Below the pieces are notes generated by a model, which did not search any database, was not told the origin of the DNA, and saw nothing but the letters and a program-made list of their open reading frames with translations. Of a stretch of 43,178 nucleotides of DNA, positions 34,458-41,230 are shown piece after piece (position 1 is the stretch's first letter; the number at the start of each line of letters is the position of its first letter). Source of the stretch: Motilibacter deserti (GTDB lineage Bacteria > Actinomycetota > Actinomycetes > Motilibacterales > Motilibacteraceae). Position numbers and translations under genes: made by a program. The stretch covers positions 9,456-52,633 of the forward strand of contig NZ_JAANNP010000010.1 of NCBI RefSeq assembly GCF_011250635.1, written 5' to 3'.

Positions 34458-35489
34458 ATGAAAACCGTTGCCACCAGAGCGGCCGCGGTCGTCGCATGCA
34501 CCTTGGTGCTCACCGCCTGTGGTGGGACCGACGCCGCGGCGCCCGCTGGCACTGCAGCCTCCTCGGCGGCGGCGGGCTACCCCGTCACCATCTCCGACGA
34601 CTGCGGCCGCGACGTCGTCCTCGACTCCGCCCCCGAGCAGGCCGTCACGCTGGAGCAGGGCGCGACCGAGATGCTCCTCAGCCTCGGCCTGGCCGACCGG
34701 ATGGCGGGAACGAGCTACCTCACGGACCCGGTCCTTCCCGCGCTGCAGGCCGACTACGACAAGGTTCCCGTGCTCGCGGCGCAGTACCCGGCGCCCGAGG
34801 CCCTGCGCGCGCAGGAGCCGGACTTCCTGTACTCCATGCTCCCGTCCGCGTTCACCGCCGACGTCGCCGGCACGCGTGACGAGCTCGCCGAGCTCGGCGT
34901 CCCCGCCTACGTCTCCCGGATGAACTGCGAGGACCCGAAGCTGAGTGCCCCCTTCAGCTTCGAGGGGCTGTTCCGGGAGGTGCGTGACGTCGCAGCCGCC
35001 TTCGACGTGCGGGACCGCGGCGAGCAGCTCGTCCGCACGCAGCAGGACAAGCTGGACGCGGCCGCTCAGGCCGCGGCCCAGGTCGAGGGCGAGCCGAGCG
35101 TCGTCTGGTTCTACTCCACCTACAACGGCACGCCGATCGTGGCCGGGCCGGGCGGCGTACCCGACGCGATGGGCGACCTGCTGGGCGCCCGCAACGCCTT
35201 CGACGACCTGGGCGGCAGCTGGGTCGAGGCCTCGTGGGAGGAGATCGCCGACCGCGACCCCGACGTGATCGTGCTCGCCGACCTGACCCGGGGCAAGCCC
35301 GGCGACAGCGCCTCGGACAAGCGGCAGCTCCTGGCCGCGGACCCGGTCGCGTCGAAGCTGACCGCAGTGCGGCAGGACCGGCTCGTCGCTCTTCCCGGCT
35401 CGGCTCTCGACGCCTCGGTGCGCAGCGCCGATGCCGTCGCCCAGCTGGCATCCGCCATGGCAGACATGAGCTTCGGAGGTACGAGATGA
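34458..35489 (+). CDS. periplasmic-binding lipoprotein of a BtuFCD/'F420-0'-type ABC importer
   Basis: 343 residues. ATG 34458 is chosen over ATG 34446 because of the -10 position. Lipobox TLVLTAC (C near 20). It is a class III binding fold: VTLEQGATEMLLSLGLADRM, then the long helix, then SVVWFYSTYNGTPIVAGPGG and EEIADRDPDVIVLAD. This corresponds to the family labelled 'putative F420-0 ABC transporter substrate-binding', whose true ligand is not established. With a Zur-like box at its start, a metal chelate (metallophore or cobalamin-like ligand) is at least as likely. Its stop overlaps the start of a methyltransferase gene. Confidence 0.85.
   Translation: MKTVATRAAAVVACTLVLTACGGTDAAAPAGTAASSAAAGYPVTISDDCGRDVVLDSAPEQAVTLEQGATEMLLSLGLADRMAGTSYLTDPVLPALQADYDKVPVLAAQYPAPEALRAQEPDFLYSMLPSAFTADVAGTRDELAELGVPAYVSRMNCEDPKLSAPFSFEGLFREVRDVAAAFDVRDRGEQLVRTQQDKLDAAAQAAAQVEGEPSVVWFYSTYNGTPIVAGPGGVPDAMGDLLGARNAFDDLGGSWVEASWEEIADRDPDVIVLADLTRGKPGDSASDKRQLLAADPVASKLTAVRQDRLVALPGSALDASVRSADAVAQLASAMADMSFGGTR
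34459..34473. promoter_or_regulatory. candidate Zur box 4
   Basis: TGAAAACCGTTGCCA fits the TGA-N9-TCA outline with one mismatch in the right arm. It overlaps the start codon and the predicted transcription start. Because it also encodes MKTVA, chance is possible. Confidence 0.4.
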
Positions 35490-36271
35490 GCCTTGTTCCC
35501 ACGCAGACCCGCGCCGAGGGCCCGGCTGCAGCGATGCTGCGCCGTTGGGACGACCAGCAGGCGGCGTACATCTCTCGTCGTGAAGAACGTTTCGCGATCA
35601 TGCTCGACGTGGTCGAGGCGACCGTCCCGGCCGACGGGCTCGTCCTCGACCTGGCGTGCGGGCCGGGCTCCATCAGTGCACGGGTCGCCCAGCGCTTCCC
35701 CCGCATGCGGTGCCTGGGCGTCGACTACGACCCCGCCCTGCTCGCGCTCGCCCGGGACTGGGCCGCTGAGGGCGGGCACGACGACCGGGTGCACTTCGCC
35801 GATGTCGACCTCTTCGACCCCTCGTGGCTGTCCGTCCTGCAGGGTGAGGCGCCCCACGCGGTGCTCAGCTCGACCGCCCTGCACTGGCTGCCGGGTGCCG
35901 TGCTGGCCCGCCTCTACTCCGATCTCGGCGGAATCCTGGAGCAGGAATCGGTATTCCTGAACGCAGACCATCTGAGGGCGCCCACCGGCCGGGAGCTGTT
36001 CACCACGCTGGCAGCGGCCGATGACGAGCGGACCCAGGCGGCGGCGCATGCCGGCGGCGTCGACACGTGGGACGCCTGGTTCGACGCCCTCGCCGACGAC
36101 CCCGAGTACGCCACAGCGCTGGCCGAGCGCGAGAGCCGGTTCGCCGACCGCCCGCGGAACCCGGACCTCAGCCTGGGCTTTCACGTCGAGGCCCTGCGCG
36201 TCGCCGGGTTCCGCGAGGCGGGGCCGATCTGGCAGCACTTCGATGACTACGTCGTCCTCGCTCGCCGCTGA
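35486..36271 (+). CDS. class I SAM-dependent methyltransferase
   Basis: 261 residues, ATG overlapping the previous stop (ATGA) with GGAGGT upstream. Motif I is VLDLACGPGSISARVA, motif II CLGVDYDPALLALAR and motif IV AVLSSTALHWLPG (LHW as in trans-aconitate-methyltransferase-like enzymes). It is soluble. The gene is embedded between the binding protein and the permease, overlapping both, which points to modification of the transported ligand or of a precursor. The substrate is unknown. Methyltransferases have been seen beside this transporter type, but I cannot cite a proven role. Confidence 0.85.
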   Translation: MSLVPTQTRAEGPAAAMLRRWDDQQAAYISRREERFAIMLDVVEATVPADGLVLDLACGPGSISARVAQRFPRMRCLGVDYDPALLALARDWAAEGGHDDRVHFADVDLFDPSWLSVLQGEAPHAVLSSTALHWLPGAVLARLYSDLGGILEQESVFLNADHLRAPTGRELFTTLAAADDERTQAAAHAGGVDTWDAWFDALADDPEYATALAERESRFADRPRNPDLSLGFHVEALRVAGFREAGPIWQHFDDYVVLARR

Positions 36272-37313
36272 GCCCACCGCTCTGCTGGTGGCCGGGCGCA
36301 GCCGCTGGCTGGGCCCGGCCGTCCGGCTCGGGGCGGGCGTCGGGCTGCTCCTCGTCTCCTGCGCGGTGGCGGTGTGCATCGGAGCCGCCGACCTGAGCGT
36401 CGAGCAGGTCGCTCGCTCCGTCGCGGCCCACCTCGGGCTCGGAACCAGCCCGCTCGCGCCGCTTGCGGACTCGGTCGTGTGGCAGCTGCGGCTGCCGCGG
36501 GTCCTGCTGGCGGCGGCGGTGGGCGCGGCCCTCGCGCTCTGCGGGTGCGTGCTCCAGGCGTTGACGCGCAACGTGCTCGCCGACCCGTACCTCCTCGGCA
36601 TCTCCTCGGGCGCCTCGGCCGGCGCGGTGGCGGTCCTCCTGCTGGGGCTCGGAGCCGCTACCGTCGGCCTCGCCGGAGGAGCGTTCCTCGGCGGTCTCCT
36701 GGCGTTCGCGCTCGTGGTGCTCCTCGTCGGCTCGGGCGTCGGCACCTCCATCACCCGCGTCGTGCTGACCGGGGTCGCGGTCGGCCAGTTGTTCGCAGCT
36801 GTGAGCGCGCTGCTGCTCATGGCGAGCGGGGACGCCCAGACGGTGCGGGGGGTCACCTACTGGCTGCTCGGCTCGCTGTCGGGAGCCCGCTGGAGCTCCG
36901 TCGCCCTCGTCGTGGCTCTGGTCGTGGTCGGCGGGCTCGTCCTCTGGTCGCGGTCGGCCGCCCTCGACGCGTTCACCTTCGGCGCGGACGCCGCCGCCTC
37001 GCTCGGCGTCGACGTCGCGCGCACCCGGTGGCTGCTGTTCGTGACAACGGCACTCGTCACCGCGGGGGCAGTTGCGGTGTCGGGAGCGATCGCCTTCGTG
37101 GGGCTGGTGCTCCCGCATGCCATGCGCCGGCTGGTCGGCACTGCCCACGCCCGCCTGCTGCCGACGTCCGCCGTCGCCGGAGCGGTCTTCCTGGTGTGGG
37201 CCGACGCCCTCGCCCGTTCGGCCTTCGCTCCTCAGGAGGTGCCCGTCGGGGTCGTCACCGCTCTGGTCGGCGCGCCGGCTCTCCTGCTCGTCCTGCGCAG
37301 CGTGGCCCGGTGA
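36243..37313 (+). CDS. FecCD-family ABC permease (BtuC-like)
   Basis: 356 residues from ATG 36243, overlapping the methyltransferase by 29 bases. About nine to ten helices. Family blocks: LRLPRVLLAAAVGAALALCG, LADPYLLGISSGASAGAV, WLLGSLSGARW, AASLGVDVAR and FVGLVLPHAMRRLVGT (coupling loop, like IAFVGLVVPH in BtuC). The N-terminal ~25 residues are cytoplasmic. It forms the membrane channel for the substrate captured by the lipoprotein at 34458 and driven by the ATPase encoded next. Confidence 0.93.
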   Translation: MTTSSSLAAEPTALLVAGRSRWLGPAVRLGAGVGLLLVSCAVAVCIGAADLSVEQVARSVAAHLGLGTSPLAPLADSVVWQLRLPRVLLAAAVGAALALCGCVLQALTRNVLADPYLLGISSGASAGAVAVLLLGLGAATVGLAGGAFLGGLLAFALVVLLVGSGVGTSITRVVLTGVAVGQLFAAVSALLLMASGDAQTVRGVTYWLLGSLSGARWSSVALVVALVVVGGLVLWSRSAALDAFTFGADAAASLGVDVARTRWLLFVTTALVTAGAVAVSGAIAFVGLVLPHAMRRLVGTAHARLLPTSAVAGAVFLVWADALARSAFAPQEVPVGVVTALVGAPALLLVLRSVAR

Positions 37314-38086
37314 GCGCCCTCGCGGTCGAGGGCGTCAGCTGGTCCGCCCAGGCCCGGCGGATCGTCGACGACGTCTCGCTGCGCGCCGAGCCGGGCTCGC
37401 TCGTCGGCCTGCTCGGCCCGAACGGCTCGGGGAAGTCCTCGCTCCTGCGCTGCATCGCCCAGCTGCGCCGACCGGACGGGGGCCGGGTGGCGTACGACGG
37501 GAGCGCGGCCGACAGCTTGCACCGGCGTGCGCTCGCCCGGGCCGTCGCTGTCGTCGACCAGGAGGCATCCACCGAGGTGGACGTGCGGCTGCGCGACGTC
37601 GTCGCGTTGGGGCGGGTGCCGCACCGGGACCGGTGGGGCGGCCTGACCGCCCGCGACGAGGCCGCGGTCGAGCAGGCGATGGGGCAGGTTGGGGTCGGCC
37701 ACCTCGGCGACCGCCGGTGGAGCACGCTCTCCGGGGGCGAGCGGCAGCGGGCGCACCTCGCCCGGGGGCTGGCCCAGGGGGCGCGCTGCCTGCTGCTCGA
37801 CGAGCCGACCAACCATCTGGACGTGCGCCACCAGCTCGAGCTCTTCGAGCTGCTCGCCGCGCTACCCGTGACCACGGTCGCCGCGCTGCACGACCTGCCA
37901 CTGGCCGCGCGCTTCTGCGACCGCGTCGTGGTGCTGATGAGCGGCCGGGTCGTCGCGGACGGCCCTCCGGTCGAGGCGCTGACGCCGGCGTTGATCGAGC
38001 GGGTCTACGGCGTACGTGCCGCCGTCGCGGCGACGGGCGCTGCCGGGTGGAAGGGGGTGGAGGTCACCTACCTCGGGCTGGCCTGA
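37310..38086 (+). CDS. ABC transporter ATP-binding protein (FepC/BtuD-like)
   Basis: 258 residues, GTG overlapping the previous stop (GTGA). Walker A is GPNGSGKS (36-43), the Q-loop is in VAVVDQEAS, the signature LSGGERQR, Walker B LLLDEPTNHLD and the switch His in ALHDLPLAA. Its sequence places it with siderophore/cobalamin importer ATPases. It is the last gene of the four-gene unit. A 91-base gap without a clear hairpin separates it from the next permease gene. Confidence 0.93.
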   Translation: MSALAVEGVSWSAQARRIVDDVSLRAEPGSLVGLLGPNGSGKSSLLRCIAQLRRPDGGRVAYDGSAADSLHRRALARAVAVVDQEASTEVDVRLRDVVALGRVPHRDRWGGLTARDEAAVEQAMGQVGVGHLGDRRWSTLSGGERQRAHLARGLAQGARCLLLDEPTNHLDVRHQLELFELLAALPVTTVAALHDLPLAARFCDRVVVLMSGRVVADGPPVEALTPALIERVYGVRAAVAATGAAGWKGVEVTYLGLA

Positions 38087-38100
38087 GGACCTCTTCCAAC

Positions 38101-38115
38101 TGAATGCGATTGTCA
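38101..38115. promoter_or_regulatory. candidate Zur box 5
   Basis: TGAATGCGATTGTCA keeps the outer TGA/TCA and the right ATTGTCA half. It lies 63 bases before the permease start and about 50 bases before its predicted -10 (TAGCGT, 38166-38171), further away than at the other sites. Confidence 0.4.
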
Positions 38116-38177
38116 CGGCCAGGTTTCGGCTGGGCGTAACCCTCGCGGAGGCCCTTCCGGCTCTGTAGCGTGCCCGC

Positions 38178-39188
38178 GTGAGCACTCAGGTGAGCGCGAC
38201 GACGGCCCCTGCCCCGGGGCCCGAGCGCCCGCGGCGGCGGCTGCGGATCGGCTCGGTCGAGGTCGTGGCGATCGGGGTGGTGCTGGTCGTCATGGGCCAG
38301 CGCTTCGTCGTCGACGCGATCGAGGACGCGCCCGCCCTCGCGACCTGGGCCACCATCTTCGTCTCGATCTGCATCCAGGCGCTGCCGTTCCTGGTCCTGG
38401 GAGTGGTCCTCAGCGCCGCGCTCATGGCCTTCGTGCCCCCGAGCCTCATCGCGCGTGCGCTGCCGCGCAGCCCTGCCCTGTCCGTGCCGATGGCCGGGGC
38501 AGCGGGCGCCGTGCTGCCCGGGTGCGAGTGCGCCTCCGTCCCCGTCGCGGGCAGCCTCGTGGCCCGGGGCGTGGCGCCGGCGGCGGCGTTCGCCTTCCTG
38601 CTGGCCGCGCCGGCGATCAACCCGGTCGTCCTCGTCGCCACGGCGGTGGCCTTCCCCGGAAAGCCCGAAGTCGTCTTCGCCCGACTGATCGCGTCCCTCG
38701 CCGCCGCCATCGTGATGGGGTGGCTGTGGGCCAGGTTCGGCAAGGCCGAGTGGCTGCGGCCCCCACGCCGGCCGTCGACCGGTGAGGGCAAGCTCGCCGT
38801 CTTCCGTGACTCGGCCCAGCACGACCTGCTGCACGCGGGCGGCTTCCTCGTCGTCGGCGGCCTGCTCGCCGCGACGATGAACGTCGTGGTGCCCCGGTCC
38901 TGGCTCGACGCGGTGGCGGACCAGCCGGTCATCTCGGTGCTCGCGCTCGCGGGCCTGGCGGTGATCCTCGCCATCTGCTCGGAGGCGGACGCCTTCGTCG
39001 CCGCGAGCTTGTCGCAGTTCTCGATGACGTCGCGGCTCGCCTTCCTCGTCGTCGGCCCGATGGTCGACGTCAAGCTCATCGCGTTGCAGGCCGGCACCTT
39101 CGGCCGGTCCTTCGCGGTGCGCTTCGCCCCGGTGACGTTCGTCGTCGCCGTGACCTCCGCCGTCCTCACCGCCTGGTGGCTGCTGTGA
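38178..39188 (+). CDS. DUF318/UPF0718-type permease
   Basis: 336 residues from a GTG that sits 7 bases after a TAGCGT hexamer (leaderless type). Eight or more helices in two halves. The hallmark is GAVLPGCECASVPVAGSLVARG, a conserved CxC in the membrane, and a second-half ILAICSEADAFVAASL. This family (also called permease or ArsP-like) has no settled substrate. It is paired, with a GTGA overlap, with the TIGR03943-type gene downstream. Actinobacterial genomes often carry this pair near Zur-controlled genes, so a metal or metal-chelate substrate is inferred. Confidence 0.85.
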   Translation: MSTQVSATTAPAPGPERPRRRLRIGSVEVVAIGVVLVVMGQRFVVDAIEDAPALATWATIFVSICIQALPFLVLGVVLSAALMAFVPPSLIARALPRSPALSVPMAGAAGAVLPGCECASVPVAGSLVARGVAPAAAFAFLLAAPAINPVVLVATAVAFPGKPEVVFARLIASLAAAIVMGWLWARFGKAEWLRPPRRPSTGEGKLAVFRDSAQHDLLHAGGFLVVGGLLAATMNVVVPRSWLDAVADQPVISVLALAGLAVILAICSEADAFVAASLSQFSMTSRLAFLVVGPMVDVKLIALQAGTFGRSFAVRFAPVTFVVAVTSAVLTAWWLL

Positions 39189-39964
39189 ACCGCGAAGCCC
39201 AGAGCATCGTCGTCACCCTGCTCGGCGGGGCGCTCCTGCGCATCTCCCTGAGCGACCTCTTCATGCGCTACGTCAAGGAGGCGATGCAGCCATTCCTCAT
39301 CGCCTCGGCGATCGTGCTCCTCGTCATCGGGCTCTACCCCGTCGTCAGCGAGCTGCTGTGGCCGCGGAAGGCGGTCGCCGGGGCCGCGGACGCGAGCGAG
39401 CTGAGTGCCGCGGGCGAGGGCGCCGCGACACTGGTCGAGACGGGCACGGCCGTCCACGAGGGTCACGGCCACGAGCACGGCGGGCCTCGGATCGCCTGGC
39501 TCCTGCTCCTCCCCGTCCTGGCGATCTTCCTCGTCGCCCCGCCCGCCCTCGGCTCCTACGCGGCCTCCCGCAGCAGCGTCGCCGTGCCCGAGTCCACCAA
39601 CAGCAACCTGGCCGCGCTCCCCGAGGGTGAGGTGCCGCTGACGTTGGTGGAGTACGCCAACCGCGCGGTGTGGGACGACGGCCGCACCCTGCAGGGGCGG
39701 ACGCTCGAGCTGACGGGCTTCGTGACGCCGGCGACCGACGGGAAGTCGTGGTTCGTGACGCGCATGATGATGTCGTGCTGCGCAGCCGACGCGTCGGCCG
39801 TCCTCGTCGAGGTGCAGGGTGAGCCGGCACCGGAGAAGGACACGTGGGTCACGGTGCGCGGCACGTACACCACCTACGCCGGTGCGAAGGAGGCCGGGGC
39901 GGCCGTCATCGCCGCTGCGTCCGTCGAGCAGGTCGACCAGCCCGCGGACCCGTACGAGGGCTGA
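39185..39964 (+). CDS. TIGR03943-family membrane protein, partner of the DUF318 permease
   Basis: 259 residues, GTG overlapping the permease stop (GTGA). Two membrane helices (about 8-22 and 37-56), a histidine-rich loop HEGHGHEHGG (residues 91-100), a third helix (about 102-122) and an extracytoplasmic C-terminal domain with GRTLELTGFVTP and MMMSCCAADA (C198, C199). The His cluster and the paired cysteines look like metal-handling sites. The family is known only as a putative two-component permease partner. The gene ends before a bidirectional hairpin. Confidence 0.88.
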   Translation: MNREAQSIVVTLLGGALLRISLSDLFMRYVKEAMQPFLIASAIVLLVIGLYPVVSELLWPRKAVAGAADASELSAAGEGAATLVETGTAVHEGHGHEHGGPRIAWLLLLPVLAIFLVAPPALGSYAASRSSVAVPESTNSNLAALPEGEVPLTLVEYANRAVWDDGRTLQGRTLELTGFVTPATDGKSWFVTRMMMSCCAADASAVLVEVQGEPAPEKDTWVTVRGTYTTYAGAKEAGAAVIAAASVEQVDQPADPYEG

Positions 39965-40101
39965 GCCGCCCGGCAGGCCGCTCGATCACTTCGGGCTTCC
40001 GGGCCCGAGCGACGGCCGGACGGCCCTGGGCGCGGGGACAGCGCGGTCAGGTGGGCTGCGCGGCAGACCTGAAGTTCGACTCGCGAATCAGGTGCCGCAC
40101 G

Positions 40102-40136
40102 AGGAGCGCCGGTCTGCGCCGAGGGCCGGCGCTCCT
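40102..40136. terminator. hairpin between convergent operons
   Basis: AGGAGCGCCGG and CCGGCGCTCCT form a perfect 11-bp stem with a 13-base loop, between the TIGR03943-type gene and the minus-strand L32 gene. Confidence 0.75.
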
Positions 40137-40183
40137 TCCTGCCTTGACCTCTGGACGTCAGGGTGACCTGACAGGGCAAAGCC

Positions 40184-40345
40184 CTACTCGAGCAAGCCCA
40201 GCTGGTACGCCTTGACGAGCCGGCGAGGCACCAGAAGCTGCTCGCCTCGAACGACTACCGGCACCAGGTCGGGTGGCGTCGCCCTCCATTGGGCTCGGCG
40301 GCTGCGGGTGTTGCTGCGGGACATGCGGCGCTTGGGTACGGCCAC
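40184..40345 (-). CDS. rpmF: ribosomal protein L32 paralogue, zinc-independent
   Basis: 53 residues from GTG 40345. The start [20 protein letters not shown] is unmistakable L32. The C-terminal half, [20 protein letters not shown] followed by QLGLLE, contains no cysteine, unlike the zinc-ribbon form. It would replace the zinc-binding L32 and free zinc when the metal is scarce. It is the third gene of a minus-strand unit (L28, S14, L32) behind the box at 41111, 29 bases after S14. Confidence 0.93.
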   Translation of the reverse strand: MAVPKRRMSRSNTRSRRAQWRATPPDLVPVVVRGEQLLVPRRLVKAYQLGLLE

Positions 40346-40374
40346 GGGTCACCCCTCTTTCGTCGTCAGGATCG

Positions 40375-40680
40375 TCACCAGCTGGACTTCGTGATGCCTG
40401 GGAGCTCGCCGCGGTGCGCCATCTCCCGGAACCGGACGCGCGACAGGCCGAAGCGGCGCAGGTGCCCTCGCGGGCGGCCGTCGACCGTGTCGCGGTTGCG
40501 CAGCCGCGTCGGGCTGGCGTCGCGGGGCTGTCGCCGGAGCTCGGTGAGCGCATTCGCACGCTCCGTCTCGCTGCTCGCCGGCGACCGGAGGATCTCCTTG
40601 AGCTCCTCCCGGCGGGCCGCGTAGCGCGCGACGACCTCTCGGCGCTGCAGGTCCCGCGCGATCTTGCTCCGTTTCGCCAT
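40375..40680 (-). CDS. rpsN: ribosomal protein S14 paralogue, zinc-independent (long form)
   Basis: 101 residues. [34 protein letters not shown] and [20 protein letters not shown] are classical for the ~100-residue S14 without the CxxC pairs of the 61-residue zinc form. The ATG overlaps the L28 stop by one base (TGATG). It is an assembly protein of the small-subunit head. It is co-transcribed with the L28 and L32 paralogues; such sets are Zur targets in many actinobacteria. Confidence 0.96.
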   Translation of the reverse strand: MAKRSKIARDLQRREVVARYAARREELKEILRSPASSETERANALTELRRQPRDASPTRLRNRDTVDGRPRGHLRRFGLSRVRFREMAHRGELPGITKSSW

Positions 40681-40916
40681 CAGACGGGCTCCCCACGGGC
40701 AAGGATCTCGCGAACGACCGCGTCGATGCCGCGGCGGTCGATGGTCTTGATGCCCTTGGTGCTCACGCGGAGCGTCACCTTCCGCCCGAGGCTGGGCACC
40801 CAGTAGGTCTTGCGCTGGATGTTGGGGTCGAAGCGGCGCTTCGACCGGCGGTGAGAGTGCGAGATCGTGTTCCCGAAACCGGGTTCACGTCCCGTCACCT
40901 GGCAGTGGGCCGACAT
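40680..40916 (-). CDS. rpmB: ribosomal protein L28 paralogue, zinc-independent
   Basis: 78 residues with GGAGGAG ahead of ATG 40916. [40 protein letters not shown] and [12 protein letters not shown] identify L28. Only one cysteine is present, so no four-Cys zinc site. The expected L33 paralogue, often found between L28 and S14 in such operons, is absent: L28 and S14 overlap directly. The candidate Zur box lies 195 bases upstream. Confidence 0.96.
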   Translation of the reverse strand: MSAHCQVTGREPGFGNTISHSHRRSKRRFDPNIQRKTYWVPSLGRKVTLRVSTKGIKTIDRRGIDAVVREILARGEPV

Positions 40917-40951
40917 GGGCTCCTCCTCTGGAGTTCGGCGCGGTAGCGAGT

Positions 40952-41092
40952 TCAGAGCCGCGCCCAGTGCTCCCCGGGACGAGCGCTCACGGTGCGCCGG
41001 CAGGGAAGCGGAGGGCGGTCCCGCCAGCGGGCGGGGCGCCTCCTGCGCAGCAGGCGAGGGACGCCGGGGTCGCGTCGCGGTGGGACTGTCAT
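40952..41092 (-). CDS. possible 46-codon leaderless frame ahead of the L28 paralogue
   Basis: An ATG (41092) lies six bases after a TACACT -10-like hexamer (41099-41104) just downstream of the Zur box. It opens 46 Arg/Pro-rich codons ([20 protein letters not shown] at the start) and ends 35 bases before L28. It does not match L33, S18 or L31. The position suggests a leader peptide, or simply untranslated leader with a chance frame. Confidence 0.3.
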   Translation of the reverse strand: MTVPPRRDPGVPRLLRRRRPARWRDRPPLPCRRTVSARPGEHWARL

Positions 41093-41110
41093 GCCGTCAG
41101 TGTAGGACAA

Positions 41111-41125
41111 CGACAACCGTTGTCA
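41111..41125. promoter_or_regulatory. candidate Zur box 6 (divergent)
   Basis: CGACAACCGTTGTCA contains the perfect inverted repeat GACAAC-C-GTTGTC. It is between the L28/S14/L32 unit and the large CAM gene. Leftward it lies just upstream of TACACT (41099-41104), and rightward a TAGGCT hexamer follows at 41128-41133. One bound dimer could control both. Confidence 0.7.
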
Positions 41126-41230
41126 TCTAGGCTCAGTGCTGAGAGGCCCCCCGACGGGAGGCCTGCTCCCTCTCGCATCTCCGCCAGTTCCCCACGACAT
41201 GCCGCTCCTGCTGCGGCGGAAGGGAGACCC

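Noticed and set aside
40917-41110. Search for an L33 or S18 paralogue upstream of L28
   Set aside because: The only frame is Arg/Pro-rich and does not match either family.
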